A stretch of DNA of 64,000 bases. It comes from Hyphomicrobiales bacterium. Lineage in GTDB: Bacteria > Pseudomonadota > Alphaproteobacteria > Rhizobiales > Beijerinckiaceae. A program made the translations under genes and the position numbers. Numbering within the stretch: the first letter of the stretch is position 1; every line of letters begins with the position of its first letter. Shown here piece by piece: positions 1-9,281 of this stretch. The notes beneath the pieces were generated by a model that saw only the letters and a list, made by a program, of their open reading frames with translations, had not been told where the DNA came from and made no database searches. The stretch covers positions 1 to 64,000 of the forward strand of contig SEEM01000011.1 in NCBI GenBank assembly GCA_004144595.1, given 5' to 3'.

Positions 1-651
1 TACGCTGCCGAGAGCCATCGACGGGCGGCCGCGGCCTGGAACGAGGGGCGCTTCGCCGACGAGGTGGTACCGGTACCGGTGGTGCAGCCGCGTGGCGGCG
101 AGACGGTCTTCGAGCGCGATGAAGGCGTGCGGCCCGGCACAACGGCGGAAAAGCTCGCTGGGCTGCGGGTTATCGCCAAAGACGGTACGGTGACTGCCGG
201 CAACGCTGCCCAGCAGAATGATGCCGCCGCCGCCTGCCTCGTCGTGGCGGAGGACAGGCTCGAAGCCCTTGGCCTTGATCCGGCTGCCTTTCTGGTGGGC
301 TGGTCGGCCGTTGGCTGCGACCCCTCACGAATGGGTATCGGGCCCGTTCCCGCCATCGCAAAGGTGCAACGCAAGACGGGTCTGTCGCTCGACCAGATGG
401 ACCTCGTCGAAATCAACGAGGCGTTCGCTGTGCAGGTCCTCGCCTGCATGCGCGCGATGCACTGGGAGCGCCACGACATCCTGAACGTCAACGGTTCGGG
501 ACTTTCGCTCGGGCATCCGATCGGCGCGACCGGGGTGCGTATCATGACGACGCTGTTGCACGAGCTGAAACGGCGCGGCGGGCATTACGGGCTGGAAAGC
601 ATGTGTATCGGTGGCGGGCAGGGTATGGCTGCTGTCTTCGAGCGGGCGTGA
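1..651 (+). CDS. Thiolase (acetyl-CoA acetyltransferase family), C-terminal part
   Basis: Partial gene cut by the left edge; the frame is open from base 1 and ends in TGA at 649-651. About 216 residues remain of a family that is normally near 390 residues long. The visible part carries the thiolase C-terminal signatures: NEAFA, the GHPIGATG histidine loop and the C-terminal CIGGG cysteine loop. The nucleophilic cysteine lies in the missing N-terminal half. Thiolases cleave 3-ketoacyl-CoA with CoA, or condense two acyl-CoAs, in the cytoplasm. The gene lies 10 bases before a CoA-transferase gene on the same strand, consistent with one operon for beta-oxidation-like degradation. Substrate unknown. 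Confidence 0.93.
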   Translation, partial: YAAESHRRAAAAWNEGRFADEVVPVPVVQPRGGETVFERDEGVRPGTTAEKLAGLRVIAKDGTVTAGNAAQQNDAAAACLVVAEDRLEALGLDPAAFLVGWSAVGCDPSRMGIGPVPAIAKVQRKTGLSLDQMDLVEINEAFAVQVLACMRAMHWERHDILNVNGSGLSLGHPIGATGVRIMTTLLHELKRRGGHYGLESMCIGGGQGMAAVFERA

Positions 652-661
652 CGGACCTGGC

Positions 662-1912
662 ATGACAACACTCGATCTTTCGCGGCATGTAAGGGCTGGC
701 GATACCCTGACCTGGGGGCAGTCGCACGCCGAGCCGCGCCGCCTGGTGCAGGCGCTGATCGAACAGCGGCACGCAATCGGCAGGACGAGGTTATTCCTCG
801 GTATCGGACAGGCGGGCGACCTTGGCCCCGAACACGCCGATGCCTTCGATTTTCTCTCCTATTGCGGCAGTGGGACGAACCGGCGTCTGGCGTCGGAAGG
901 TCTGATCGACATTCTGCCGGTCCACTACTCTTCGCTACCGACCCTGCTCTCGCAGCCGCCTCTGAAGGTGGACGTGCTCTTCCTGCAAGTCTCGCCTCCC
1001 GACGATCAGGGCCGGCATTCGCTCGGCATGGCGCGCGAATATCTGCTCGAGGTGCTGCGGAACGCGCGCGTCGTGATCGGTGAGGTCAATCCGGACGTGC
1101 CGTGGACCTTCGGCGGCCCCTATCTCATGGCCGAGGACTTTACGGCGCTGGTGACGTCGGATGCGCCGCTCTCCGAAAGCGCGCCGGCGAGGATTGGCGA
1201 GATCGAGCTTGCCATCGGGCGCCACGCGGCAGAGCTGATCGAGGATGGCGCGACGCTGCAGGTCGGCATTGGCACGATCCCCGATGCCGTGCTCGCGCAG
1301 CTCCGCGATCGACGAGATCTGGGAGTCCATTCGGGCGCGATCGGTGACGGGATCGCGGCTCTATGCGAAGCCGGCGTCGTCACAAATGCACGCAAGGAGA
1401 TCGACAAGGGCGTCACCGTGGCCGGTTCTCTGATGGGTGGGGCAGCGCTGCGAGCCTACGCTCATCGCAATCCCGCACTCGAGATGCGAGGCGCCGAATA
1501 CACGCATGCTGCTGAGATCCTGGGGCGGCTCGATCGCTTCGTCGCGCTGAATTCGGCGATCGAGGTCGATCTCAGCGGCCAGGTCAACAGCGAGATGGCG
1601 CGAGGCGTGTACGTCGGAGCTGTCGGTGGCATCGTCGATTTCCTGCGGGCTGCCGGTGCGAGCAAGGGCGGCACGCCGATCGTCGCCTTGCCATCGACCG
1701 CTGGCGCCCATAGCCGCATCGTCTCGCGAATCGACGGGCCGGTGACAGCCGCGCGCAGCGAGCCCGTCATCGTCGTGACCGAATACGGCGTTGCCGATCT
1801 GCGTGGACTGACACTATCGCAGCGCGCCCGCAGGCTGATCGCCATCGCCCACCCCGAACATCGCGAGGCCCTGGAGCGTGAGGCGCAGGCGACCGTCAGT
1901 CGTCTGCGCTAG
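662..1912 (+). CDS. Acetyl-CoA hydrolase / 4-hydroxybutyrate CoA-transferase family protein
   Basis: A 416-residue family I CoA-transferase. The ATG at 662 was chosen because it sits just after the thiolase stop and gives the normal family length; the frame is open upstream to 611 but would overlap the thiolase. The segment SAIEVDLSGQVNSE carries the glutamate that forms the covalent CoA thioester in this family, and the C-terminal EYGVADLRGLT block is typical. It should move CoA between acyl groups, or release acetate, in the cytoplasm. The exact acceptor cannot be read from sequence. It is probably co-transcribed with the thiolase, and no strong Shine-Dalgarno is visible, which fits translational coupling. 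Confidence 0.9.
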   Translation: MTTLDLSRHVRAGDTLTWGQSHAEPRRLVQALIEQRHAIGRTRLFLGIGQAGDLGPEHADAFDFLSYCGSGTNRRLASEGLIDILPVHYSSLPTLLSQPPLKVDVLFLQVSPPDDQGRHSLGMAREYLLEVLRNARVVIGEVNPDVPWTFGGPYLMAEDFTALVTSDAPLSESAPARIGEIELAIGRHAAELIEDGATLQVGIGTIPDAVLAQLRDRRDLGVHSGAIGDGIAALCEAGVVTNARKEIDKGVTVAGSLMGGAALRAYAHRNPALEMRGAEYTHAAEILGRLDRFVALNSAIEVDLSGQVNSEMARGVYVGAVGGIVDFLRAAGASKGGTPIVALPSTAGAHSRIVSRIDGPVTAARSEPVIVVTEYGVADLRGLTLSQRARRLIAIAHPEHREALEREAQATVSRLR

Positions 1913-1957
1913 GCGCTGCGTCCAGCTGCTGCGCAGCGGGCTGTCCAAGACCAAAGG

Positions 1958-3127
1958 TCAGAAGGATTTCGGCAGGCCGAGGATGTGTTCGGCGACATAC
2001 GAAAGAATCAGGTTCGTCGAGATCGGCGCAACCTGGTAAAGACGGGTCTCGCGGAACTTGCGCTCGACATCGTATTCGCAGGCGAAGCCGAAGCCGCCAT
2101 GGAACTGGATGCAGGAGTTCGCCGCTTCCCACGAGGCCTTGGCGGCGAGATATTTCGCCATGTTGGCCTGGGCGCCGCAGGGCTGCATCGCATCATAGAG
2201 CCGGCACGCCTCGAAGCGCATGAGATTTGCCGCCTCGATCTCGATGAAATCGCTGGCGATCGGGAATTGCACACCCTGGTTCTGTCCGATGGGACGGCCA
2301 AAGACGACACGCTCCTTGGCGTATTGCGCCACCTTGTCGATGAACCAGTAGCCATCGCCGATGCATTCGGCCGCGATCAACGTACGTTCGGCGTTCAGGC
2401 CGGTCAGGATGTATTTGAAGCCCTGTCCTTCTTCGCCGATCAGGTTCTCCTCGGGAATTTCGAGGCTGTCGAAGAACAGCTCGTTGGTCTCGTGATTGAC
2501 CATGTTGCGGATCGGCTGGACGGTGAGCCCGTTCCCGGTCGCTTCCTTCAGATCGACGATGAAGATCGACATGCCTTCCGAAGGCTTGCGGACCTGGTCA
2601 AGCGGCGTGGTGCGCGCCAGCAGGATCATCAGGTCGGAATGCTGGATGCGGCTGATCCAGACCTTCTGACCGTTGATGACGTAGCGGTCGCCTTTCTTGA
2701 CGGCAGTGGTCTTGATCTTGGTGGTGTCGGTGCCGGTCGTGGGCTCCGTCACGCCCATCGATTGCAGGCGCAGTTCGCCGGCTGCGATCTTCGGCAGGTA
2801 GCGCTGGCGCTGCGCCTCCGAGCCGTGCCGGATCAGCGTGTTCATATTGTACATCTGGCCGTGGCACGCGCCGGAGTTGCCGCCGGAGCGGTTGATCTCC
2901 TCCATCACGATCGACGCTTCCGTCAGGCCCAGCCCCGAACCACCATATTCCTCGGGGATCAATGCGGCCATCCAGCCCGCCTTCGTCAGGGCATCGACGA
3001 ACGCCTCGGGATAGCCGCGCTCGTCGTCGACCTTGCGATGGTACTCGGCGGGGAATTGCGCGCAGAGATCGCGGACCGCCTCGCGGATGTCGGTGTGATC
3101 GTTTCCGCCTACATACTGGAACGCCAC
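1958..3127 (-). CDS. Acyl-CoA dehydrogenase family protein
   Basis: A 389-residue FAD-dependent acyl-CoA dehydrogenase with the N-terminal, middle (VTEPTTGTD near residue 126; KVWIS near 155) and C-terminal (QFHGGFGF near 341) segments of the family. A GGGAGG site precedes the ATG. At the position of the medium-chain enzyme's catalytic glutamate the sequence reads V-A-P-I-S (about 366-370), so that base is absent. Glu247, in LNAERT, lies where isovaleryl-CoA dehydrogenase keeps its base. This suggests, by inference, a branched or otherwise unusual acyl-CoA substrate. The gene is downstream of the TetR gene on the same strand, after a 111-base gap. Confidence 0.93.
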   Translation of the reverse strand: MAFQYVGGNDHTDIREAVRDLCAQFPAEYHRKVDDERGYPEAFVDALTKAGWMAALIPEEYGGSGLGLTEASIVMEEINRSGGNSGACHGQMYNMNTLIRHGSEAQRQRYLPKIAAGELRLQSMGVTEPTTGTDTTKIKTTAVKKGDRYVINGQKVWISRIQHSDLMILLARTTPLDQVRKPSEGMSIFIVDLKEATGNGLTVQPIRNMVNHETNELFFDSLEIPEENLIGEEGQGFKYILTGLNAERTLIAAECIGDGYWFIDKVAQYAKERVVFGRPIGQNQGVQFPIASDFIEIEAANLMRFEACRLYDAMQPCGAQANMAKYLAAKASWEAANSCIQFHGGFGFACEYDVERKFRETRLYQVAPISTNLILSYVAEHILGLPKSF

Positions 3128-3238
3128 GGCGATCCTCCCAATTTTCTAACTACCGGCCGTTTGGCGAAGGCGTCGACGAGGGCCACTTCCATTCGCCGCC
3201 GGTTCGCTTGATCGAGCGCAGACCCCCGGTGGGCAGGC

Positions 3239-3871
3239 TCACGCCCGGGGGGTAAAGCGCTCCCTGATGCCGCCGAGACAGGTGTCGGCGATGAGGTCGG
3301 CGATCTCGTTCACGTTCATATGGTCCCGGTACCAATCCGAAACGCGGTTGAGGCCACTCAGAAGAAAGGGCACGAACAGCGTCAAATTAAGGTCCGGATT
3401 GACTTCGCCGGCCTGCTTTCCGGACTCCAGGAAGGACAACCAGAAATCCGAATACTGCTTACGTGTCACGCGCGCCTGGCGCTTGATGACCGGGGGCAGG
3501 TGTTCGTACACCCTGATGAACGGCATCGACTGGTCGACCATGCAGGTCGCATGCGCGCGGATGGCGACGCGCAACCTGTCCTCGAAGCTCGCGGTTGGCG
3601 GCATGGACGAGACTTGGTGCGCCACCTGCTCCAGGATCATCCTCACGCCGACATTCATCACCTCCAGGAGAAGTTCGTCCTTGGAGCTGAAGTGATGATA
3701 GAGGCTGCCTGCCTTCATCTGTATCTTCTTGGAGATCGAGCGCATCGTGCAGGCCTGATAGCCTTCGGACGCGATCAGCGCCGCGGCGCTGCGGAGAATC
3801 TCGTCCCGGGTCGCGCCATCGAGCCTGCTCGTGGCGACGCTGGGCTTCGCGCTGTCGCTTTCCGTCTTCAT
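3239..3871 (-). CDS. TetR family transcriptional regulator
   Basis: A 210-residue TetR-type repressor. An N-terminal helix-turn-helix (about residues 20-66, including RSISKKIQMKAGSLYHHF) is followed by a helical ligand-binding domain. Many TetR proteins beside acyl-CoA genes sense acyl-CoA esters; that role here is inferred from context. It sits between the cupin gene (31 bases upstream) and the acyl-CoA dehydrogenase gene on the minus strand, and diverges from the CoA-transferase/liv operon. Its operator may lie in the 4260-4515 spacer. The Shine-Dalgarno is weak. Confidence 0.93.
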   Translation of the reverse strand: MKTESDSAKPSVATSRLDGATRDEILRSAAALIASEGYQACTMRSISKKIQMKAGSLYHHFSSKDELLLEVMNVGVRMILEQVAHQVSSMPPTASFEDRLRVAIRAHATCMVDQSMPFIRVYEHLPPVIKRQARVTRKQYSDFWLSFLESGKQAGEVNPDLNLTLFVPFLLSGLNRVSDWYRDHMNVNEIADLIADTCLGGIRERFTPRA

Positions 3872-3902
3872 CCCGGCCCCGGTCTTTCGCTAATCCCGCC
3901 GA

Positions 3903-4259
3903 TCAGGCTTTGGCACCGGCCGCGATCCAGTCCTCGCGCGGCGGCGTGAAGACATCGTACTCGACCGTGTCTTCGACCGCCTCGACAGCGTGCGGCAGAT
4001 TCGGCGGGATCAGGATGACCTCGCCCGCACGGACCGTCACCACCTGTTCCTTGTTTTCGCCGAGAAAGAAGCGAAGGCAGCCTTCCACGACGTGGGTGAA
4101 CTGCTCATGCACGTGGTGGTGCGATCCGACGACCGCGCCTTTCGCGAATGTGACCCGGCCGATCATCGCCTTTTCGCTGGTGACGAAGCTGCGCGCGATA
4201 TCAGAGCTGAATTGTTCCACCGGTCTGTCTGCCCAGGCGAAATGTGTTGCTTGCACCAT
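3903..4259 (-). CDS. Small single-domain cupin protein
   Basis: A 118-residue cupin. The first cupin motif, HHHVHEQFTHVVEG, supplies the usual metal-binding His/Glu set, and the second motif follows with PPNLPHAVEA. The ATG at 4259 is preceded by GGAGG eight bases away, so the longer open frame to 4355 is not used. Such small cupins can be enzymes (isomerase, dioxygenase) or ligand-binding proteins, and sequence alone does not decide. First gene of the cupin-tetR-acyl-CoA dehydrogenase minus-strand group, so it probably acts on or senses an intermediate of the pathway. Confidence 0.88.
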   Translation of the reverse strand: MVQATHFAWADRPVEQFSSDIARSFVTSEKAMIGRVTFAKGAVVGSHHHVHEQFTHVVEGCLRFFLGENKEQVVTVRAGEVILIPPNLPHAVEAVEDTVEYDVFTPPREDWIAAGAKA

Positions 4260-4515
4260 CTGAGGCCTCCGCAATCGCTCTCGTCGAGCGTGAAGAACTA
4301 GGTCACACGCTGCAGTGCTGCAATCGGCCGGCCCCCGCAATATAGCGCCGGCCACTATAGCAAAGTCCTATGGCGCAGGCAGCCGATCGGGCGGACCGGT
4401 TGCATTCGAGACCTCTCCGAATGAAGAACGAGGATATTGAACGGTCAGGCATCCCTGTCGGGGGAGAAAAGCCGGCCCGGCTCTTTGGCCGCAGGCGACC
4501 GTGCGAGGAGGAAGG
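4260..4515. promoter_or_regulatory. Divergent intergenic region between cupin/tetR and CoA-transferase/liv genes
   Basis: A 256-base spacer that must hold both divergent promoters. It contains a small inverted repeat, CATTCG-N9-CGAATG, at 4403-4423, a possible TetR operator. Six-base arms with free spacing are expected about once by chance in a spacer of this size, so this is only a candidate. GAGGAGG just before 4516 is the Shine-Dalgarno of the CoA-transferase. Confidence 0.4.
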
Positions 4516-5751
4516 ATGACGATGGACGTGCTCTCGCATGTGCGGGTGCTCGATTTCGGACGCTACATCGCCGGTCCTTACTGCGCCGCGCTGCTTGCCG
4601 ATCTCGGCGCCGAAGTCATACGCATTGAACGCCCCGGTGCGAATGACGACCGCTACGTCATGCCCGTGACATCGGAGGGGGAGGGTGCCCTCCATATCCA
4701 GGTCAACCGCAACAAGAAGAGCCTCGCCCTTGATCTGGGCGCGCCGGACGCGCGTGAGATCGTTGAGCGACTGATCGCATCGGCGGATGTGGTCGTGGCC
4801 AATCTTCCGCCGGCTGCGCGCGCCAGGCTGGGCCTTGACTACGAGACGGTGTCGCGAATCAAGCCGGACATCGTTTTGTGCACGGTATCCGCCTTCGGGA
4901 CCCGAGGTTCCGATGCCAATACGATCGGCTTCGACGGGACCGGTCAGGCCTTGAGCGGAGCCATGTATCTGACCGGCGTCGAGGGGCAGCCCTTTCGCTC
5001 AGCGGTTTCTTATGTCGACTACGGCACGGCGGTCGCTTCCGCCCTTGGGACGCTTGCAGCCCTGATGCGCCGCGATCGGACCGGTAAGGGCGAGCATGTC
5101 GAGACCTCGCTGCTCAACACTGCTCTGACGATGACCAACACGATGCTCATCGAAGAGGCATCGGGCGCACGCAGCCGCAAGCCGACCGGCAATCGCACTC
5201 CCATCGCAGCCCCGTCCGACATCTTCCCGACCGCCGATGGCTGGATTCTCGTGCAGGTTATCGGCAACGACATGTTCGAGCGCTGGATCAGGCTCGTTGG
5301 CGCGGACGAGTTACGCGGCGATCCTCGCTTCATCGACGACATGCGCCGTGGCGACAACGGAGAGTTCCTGAGTGCGCGGACGGCCGAATGGTCGCGTCAG
5401 CACAGCACCGAGCGCTGCCTGGAACTGCTCAAGCAGGCGCGGGTGCCTGGTTGCAAGGTGTTGAGCCCCGGCGAGGCGCTGCGCCATCCGCAGGTCGCCA
5501 ATGGCGGGTTGCTCGACTGGATTTCCTATCCCGGTCTCGGCGGGGAGGTGCCGATCGCCGGCCCCCTCTTCACGCTCGTCGGCGATCCGGCCTCGAAGCC
5601 AAAGCCCTCGCCAGCCCTTGGTGCCGATACCGAAGCGTTACTGGAGTCGATCGGGTACAGCCGCGATGAGATCGAGCGACTGGCCGGGGCAGGTGTCGTG
5701 GCGGTTGCGGAGACAGCCCGCGTGCCAGCCCACGATGCGGTGACGCGATGA
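4516..5751 (+). CDS. CaiB/BaiF (family III) CoA-transferase
   Basis: A 411-residue family III CoA-transferase. The N-terminal RVLDFGRYIAGPYCAALLAD block is the family signature, and Asp168 in SYVDYGTA corresponds to the aspartate that forms the acyl-enzyme anhydride in formyl-CoA transferase. The ATG at 4516 follows a strong GAGGAGG; the frame opens at 4501 but lacks a site there. It probably activates the imported acid by transferring CoA from another thioester. It heads the plus-strand run that continues with livHMGF after a 218-base gap (5752-5969) in which I see no gene. Donor and acceptor are unknown. Confidence 0.92.
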   Translation: MTMDVLSHVRVLDFGRYIAGPYCAALLADLGAEVIRIERPGANDDRYVMPVTSEGEGALHIQVNRNKKSLALDLGAPDAREIVERLIASADVVVANLPPAARARLGLDYETVSRIKPDIVLCTVSAFGTRGSDANTIGFDGTGQALSGAMYLTGVEGQPFRSAVSYVDYGTAVASALGTLAALMRRDRTGKGEHVETSLLNTALTMTNTMLIEEASGARSRKPTGNRTPIAAPSDIFPTADGWILVQVIGNDMFERWIRLVGADELRGDPRFIDDMRRGDNGEFLSARTAEWSRQHSTERCLELLKQARVPGCKVLSPGEALRHPQVANGGLLDWISYPGLGGEVPIAGPLFTLVGDPASKPKPSPALGADTEALLESIGYSRDEIERLAGAGVVAVAETARVPAHDAVTR

Positions 5752-5969
5752 CGCTGTGTCGCGGTGTCGAGGCAAAGCTGCAACGGGTCGGCTGGCGCGC
5801 CGGCGAGGATCGCTTATCACCTGGCGGGACGGGCGCAGGCCTGCACCGCCACCGTTGCTCATCGGCATGCTTGCAGGATGGCGGCGCGGCAGCGCTGAAG
5901 GTTCTGCATCGATCGACTCCTGTGCTTTCAAGCGCGGGCCTGTGCTTTCGCCACAACGAGGATCTCTGA

Positions 5970-6845
5970 ATGCAAACGGCCATCCAGCTCGTTGCGGTCG
6001 CACTGCAGATCGGAGCGGTCTACATCCTGTTCTCGCTGGGACTGACGCTGATCTTCGGCGCGATGCGGATCGTCAATTTCGCGCATGGGCAGTTCTTCAC
6101 GCTGTCCCCACTCATCGTTGCGGTTGGAACGCCCTATCTGATCGCCCAAGGCTGGCCCACTGTTGGAGCCTTTCTGCTTTGCGCGGCGCTCGCGATCCTG
6201 GTCTCGGCGCTGCTCGGCTATCTGATGTACCAGTTCGGCTTCAGGTACCGGCAGCGGGACTTCGTCGGCTCCTTCGTGCTGTCGCTCGGGTTTCTGCTGT
6301 TCATCGAGGGCATCTTTCTCGAAACCTTTGGCGGCGCCGTACGGTCGGTACCTCCGTTGATCGAGGGCGTGGTCACCATCCTCGGCACGCCGATCTCCTC
6401 CCAGCGCCTTCTGCTTTGCTTGGTCACCGTATTGCTGACGGCTCTGCTCTATGCGGCGCTGACGTTCACCCGCCTGGGCAAAGCACTACGGGCCATCGCC
6501 ATCGACCACGAGGCTGCGCAGCTCCAGGGTATCCCCTATCAGCGACTCGCGATGATCGGCTTCGTCACCGCCTCGGTGATGGCGTCTGTCGCCGGAGTGC
6601 TGATATCGCCGGTGTCAGTCGTCACCCCCACGATGGGCAACGACTATCTCATCAAGGGCTTCATCGCGGTGGTGCTCGGCGGGCTGGGCAGCATACCGGG
6701 AGCCATTCTGGGAAGTCTCTTCATCGCCTTCGTCGAAAGCATCGGCGGCTTCTTCTTCGACCCCTCCAGCGCAAGCATCGCGGTCTTCATCCTGGTGATG
6801 CTCATCCTGCTGGTTCGTCCGCGAGGGCTGCTGGGCAATGCATAA
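5970..6845 (+). CDS. livH: Branched-chain amino acid-type ABC transporter permease (LivH)
   Basis: A 291-residue inner-membrane permease with about eight hydrophobic segments and the LivH-type start, including SLGLTLIFGAMRIVNFAHGQ near residue 22. It partners LivM to form the translocation channel. The KGFIAVVLGGLGSIPGA block near residue 227 contains the conserved loop that contacts the ATPases. GAGG lies about 12 bases before the ATG. It overlaps livM by 8 bases, as in other liv operons. In catabolic clusters such transporters often carry aromatic or other organic acids and not amino acids, so the substrate is probably that of the local pathway. Confidence 0.95.
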   Translation: MQTAIQLVAVALQIGAVYILFSLGLTLIFGAMRIVNFAHGQFFTLSPLIVAVGTPYLIAQGWPTVGAFLLCAALAILVSALLGYLMYQFGFRYRQRDFVGSFVLSLGFLLFIEGIFLETFGGAVRSVPPLIEGVVTILGTPISSQRLLLCLVTVLLTALLYAALTFTRLGKALRAIAIDHEAAQLQGIPYQRLAMIGFVTASVMASVAGVLISPVSVVTPTMGNDYLIKGFIAVVLGGLGSIPGAILGSLFIAFVESIGGFFFDPSSASIAVFILVMLILLVRPRGLLGNA

Positions 6846-7791
6846 GAACGCTCTCATCGTCCTGACGGTCTTGGGTGTCGGGCTCACCCTGATCACCCGC
6901 GATCCCTACCTGCTCAGCCTGATGAAATGGATGGCGGTGGGCGCCCTGATCGCAGCCAGCATGCGGCTGGTGATGCTGTTCGGCGAACTCAACATGGCGA
7001 CCAGCGCCTTCGTGGGCATCGGAGCCTATTCCGCGGCGGTTTCGCTGACGATGTTCAACTTGCCGTTCTTCCTGACGCTGCTGATCGCAGGCGTCGTGGC
7101 GGCGATCGTCAGCCTTCCCTTCGGCTTCGTGACGCTCCGCAGCAAGGGGCCCTATTTCAAGCTGATCGGCTTCGCCTTCGCCGAGGTCGTCCGCATCATC
7201 ATGACGCAGACCAAGGTCTTGGGCGGCAATTCGGGCATCATCGGTATCTTTCCGCCGATGTATCTCGATCAATACTATCCGACCTTCGTGGTTTTGGTCG
7301 TGATGGCCCTGATCTTCATCATGTACCTTGTCGAGAAATCGGATTACGGCAACCTGTTGGCTGCGATCAAAGACAACGACGCCGTCGTCCAGACGGTCGG
7401 CATCAACGTCCACCTCGTCAAGGTTGCCTGCTTCGCGCTTGCATCCTTCATCGCCGGCATAGCCGGATCGCTCCAGGCCTACGGCAACAACGTCATCAGC
7501 CCCGGAGACTTCACGTTCTTTCTGTCGGTCTACGCGCTCGCCTATCTCAAGATCGGTGGCGAGAACTCCATCTTCGGACCGATCGTGGGGGCGATCGTCC
7601 TGATCTTCGTCGGCAGCATCGCTTTGACTTACGGCTCCGGCGAACTCGTCATCTATGGCGGTGCCATCGTGCTGGGCGCGCTCTTCATGCCGCAGGGCAT
7701 CGTCGGTGTGATCAGCAAGGTTTGGGCGCGCATTTTCGGCCGGGGTGTGTCTTCGGTCGCCAAGGCGCCAGCAGCGGCGGGCAGCAAATGA
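6838..7791 (+). CDS. livM: Branched-chain amino acid-type ABC transporter permease (LivM)
   Basis: A 317-residue inner-membrane permease, hydrophobic throughout, with the LivM motif TLRSKGPYFKLIGFAFAEV near residue 100 and the cytoplasmic loop YALAYLKIGGENSIFGPIVG near residue 230. It forms the second half of the channel with LivH. It overlaps livH by 8 bases upstream and livG by 4 bases (ATGA) downstream, so the four genes are translationally coupled. A short alanine-rich tail (KAPAAAGSK) ends the protein. Confidence 0.95.
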   Translation: MHKNALIVLTVLGVGLTLITRDPYLLSLMKWMAVGALIAASMRLVMLFGELNMATSAFVGIGAYSAAVSLTMFNLPFFLTLLIAGVVAAIVSLPFGFVTLRSKGPYFKLIGFAFAEVVRIIMTQTKVLGGNSGIIGIFPPMYLDQYYPTFVVLVVMALIFIMYLVEKSDYGNLLAAIKDNDAVVQTVGINVHLVKVACFALASFIAGIAGSLQAYGNNVISPGDFTFFLSVYALAYLKIGGENSIFGPIVGAIVLIFVGSIALTYGSGELVIYGGAIVLGALFMPQGIVGVISKVWARIFGRGVSSVAKAPAAAGSK

Positions 7792-8531
7792 GCACGACAT
7801 CGGGAGAGCCGCTCTACAAGATCGAGAATCTCACCAAGCGGTTCGGGGGCCTTGTCGCGGTCTCCGAGCTGACGATGGAAATCCGCGCGGGCGAGATTCT
7901 CGGCCTGATCGGCCCCAATGGCGCCGGCAAGAGCACGACGTTCAATCTGATCTCGGGGTTCTACAGGCCGACTACCGGTGTCCTGACCTTCGACGGCCGT
8001 GTCGTCACCGGCATGGCGCCGGAGAAGATCGCAAAGCTCGGCATGGCCCGGACGTTCCAGCACGGCAGCCTGATGCGCGAACTCACTGTCAGAGACAATA
8101 TTCGCGTTGGAGCCACCGGCGCACTCGACAACCATGCGGACCGCATGAAGCGTGTCGAGGAAACGGCCGAGATCCTGGGCCTGACACGCTATCTCGACGA
8201 GATGGCCGGGATCCTGCCTCATGGCATTCAGCGTCTGGTGAGCATCGGTATCGCCTTTGCGACGCGTCCGCGGCTGCTCTGCCTCGACGAGCCGCTGACC
8301 GGCCTCAATCAGTCGGAGGTCATCAGCACGCTTGCCACGTTCTCGGAGATCCGTGGGGCTTTCAAGACGACGATTCTGCTCGTGGAGCACAACATGAAAG
8401 CCGTCATGAAGATCTGCGAGCGCATCGTCGTGCTGCATCACGGCCGCAAGCTCTCGCAAGGCACGCCCGCCGAAATCCGCAGCGACGCCAGTGTCGTCTC
8501 CGCTTATCTTGGAACGCACAATGCAAGCTGA
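7788..8531 (+). CDS. livG: ABC transporter ATP-binding protein (LivG)
   Basis: A 247-residue ATPase with Walker [10 protein letters not shown] near residue 40 and Walker B LLCLDEP near 165. The signature region reads LPHGIQR in place of LSGGQ; LivG proteins commonly have a degenerate LPYGxQR form. It starts in an ATGA overlap with livM and energises uptake with LivF. The longer open frame upstream is only read-through across livM in another frame. Its C-terminus overlaps the livF start by 11 bases. Confidence 0.95.
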   Translation: MSTTSGEPLYKIENLTKRFGGLVAVSELTMEIRAGEILGLIGPNGAGKSTTFNLISGFYRPTTGVLTFDGRVVTGMAPEKIAKLGMARTFQHGSLMRELTVRDNIRVGATGALDNHADRMKRVEETAEILGLTRYLDEMAGILPHGIQRLVSIGIAFATRPRLLCLDEPLTGLNQSEVISTLATFSEIRGAFKTTILLVEHNMKAVMKICERIVVLHHGRKLSQGTPAEIRSDASVVSAYLGTHNAS

Positions 8532-9243
8532 CAGCGTCGCACTGCTCGTCTCCGACCTTCATGCATCGTACGGGCCGACGCCCGTCCTCACCGGCGTCAG
8601 CCTCGAGGTCCGTCGTGGCCAGATCGTCACCATGATCGGCGCCAACGGCGCGGGGAAATCGACGCTCATGAAGGCCGTCTGCGGCCTCGTGAAGCCATCG
8701 AGCGGCCGCGTTGTGCTGCATGGCAAGGACATCACGGGCACACAGCCGGATCGCATCGTGGGTTCCGGGCTTTCATTGGTTCCGGAGGGGCGGCGCCTTT
8801 TCGGCACCATGACGATCCGCGAGAATTTGGAGCTCGGGGCCTATTCGCGCCCCGATCGGAATCGTGTGAAGGACGATCTGGAACGCGTCCTGGACTACTT
8901 CCCGGCCTTGAAGGGCCGGCTGTCGGAACGTGCCGGTTCGCTCAGCGGAGGCCAGCAGCAGATGGTCGCCGTGGCGCGCGCGCTGATGAGTGCCCCCAAG
9001 GTGCTGCTGCTCGACGAGCCGACGATCGGCCTGGCTCCCGCTATCGTCGCAACCATCGCCGATATCATCCAGACGATCGCCAAGACCGGCGTCGACGTTC
9101 TGCTTGTCGAGCAGAATGCGGAGACTGCGCTCGCCTTGGCCGATTACGGCTACATCCTCGAGAACGGTGCCGTCATGACCCATGGCCCGTGCAAGGAGTT
9201 GGCCAACAGCGAGCAGGTGCAGCAGGCCTATCTCGGCATTTGA
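8521..9243 (+). CDS. livF: ABC transporter ATP-binding protein (LivF)
   Basis: A 240-residue ATPase with Walker A GANGAGKST near residue 42, an intact LSGGQQQ signature near 141 and Walker B VLLLDEPTIGLAP near 161. The ATG at 8521 matches the usual LivF start; an in-frame start at 8491 would lie deeper inside livG. It is the last transporter gene of the operon, and the crotonase gene follows after 38 bases. The periplasmic binding protein for the system is probably livK at 18394-19587. Confidence 0.95.
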   Translation: MQADSVALLVSDLHASYGPTPVLTGVSLEVRRGQIVTMIGANGAGKSTLMKAVCGLVKPSSGRVVLHGKDITGTQPDRIVGSGLSLVPEGRRLFGTMTIRENLELGAYSRPDRNRVKDDLERVLDYFPALKGRLSERAGSLSGGQQQMVAVARALMSAPKVLLLDEPTIGLAPAIVATIADIIQTIAKTGVDVLLVEQNAETALALADYGYILENGAVMTHGPCKELANSEQVQQAYLGI

Positions 9244-9281
9244 GCTGCGTCTCGCGCCATCCCGCTTACCGAGGACCAACG

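Noticed and set aside
1985-3211. Long plus-strand open frame opposite the acyl-CoA dehydrogenase
   Set aside because: Antisense shadow of a conserved gene; the translation is low-complexity Arg/Asp/Leu-rich with no domain.
4403-4423. CATTCG-N9-CGAATG as a firm TetR operator
   Set aside because: Six-base arms with variable spacing are expected about once by chance in a 256-base spacer; kept only as a note in the intergenic feature.
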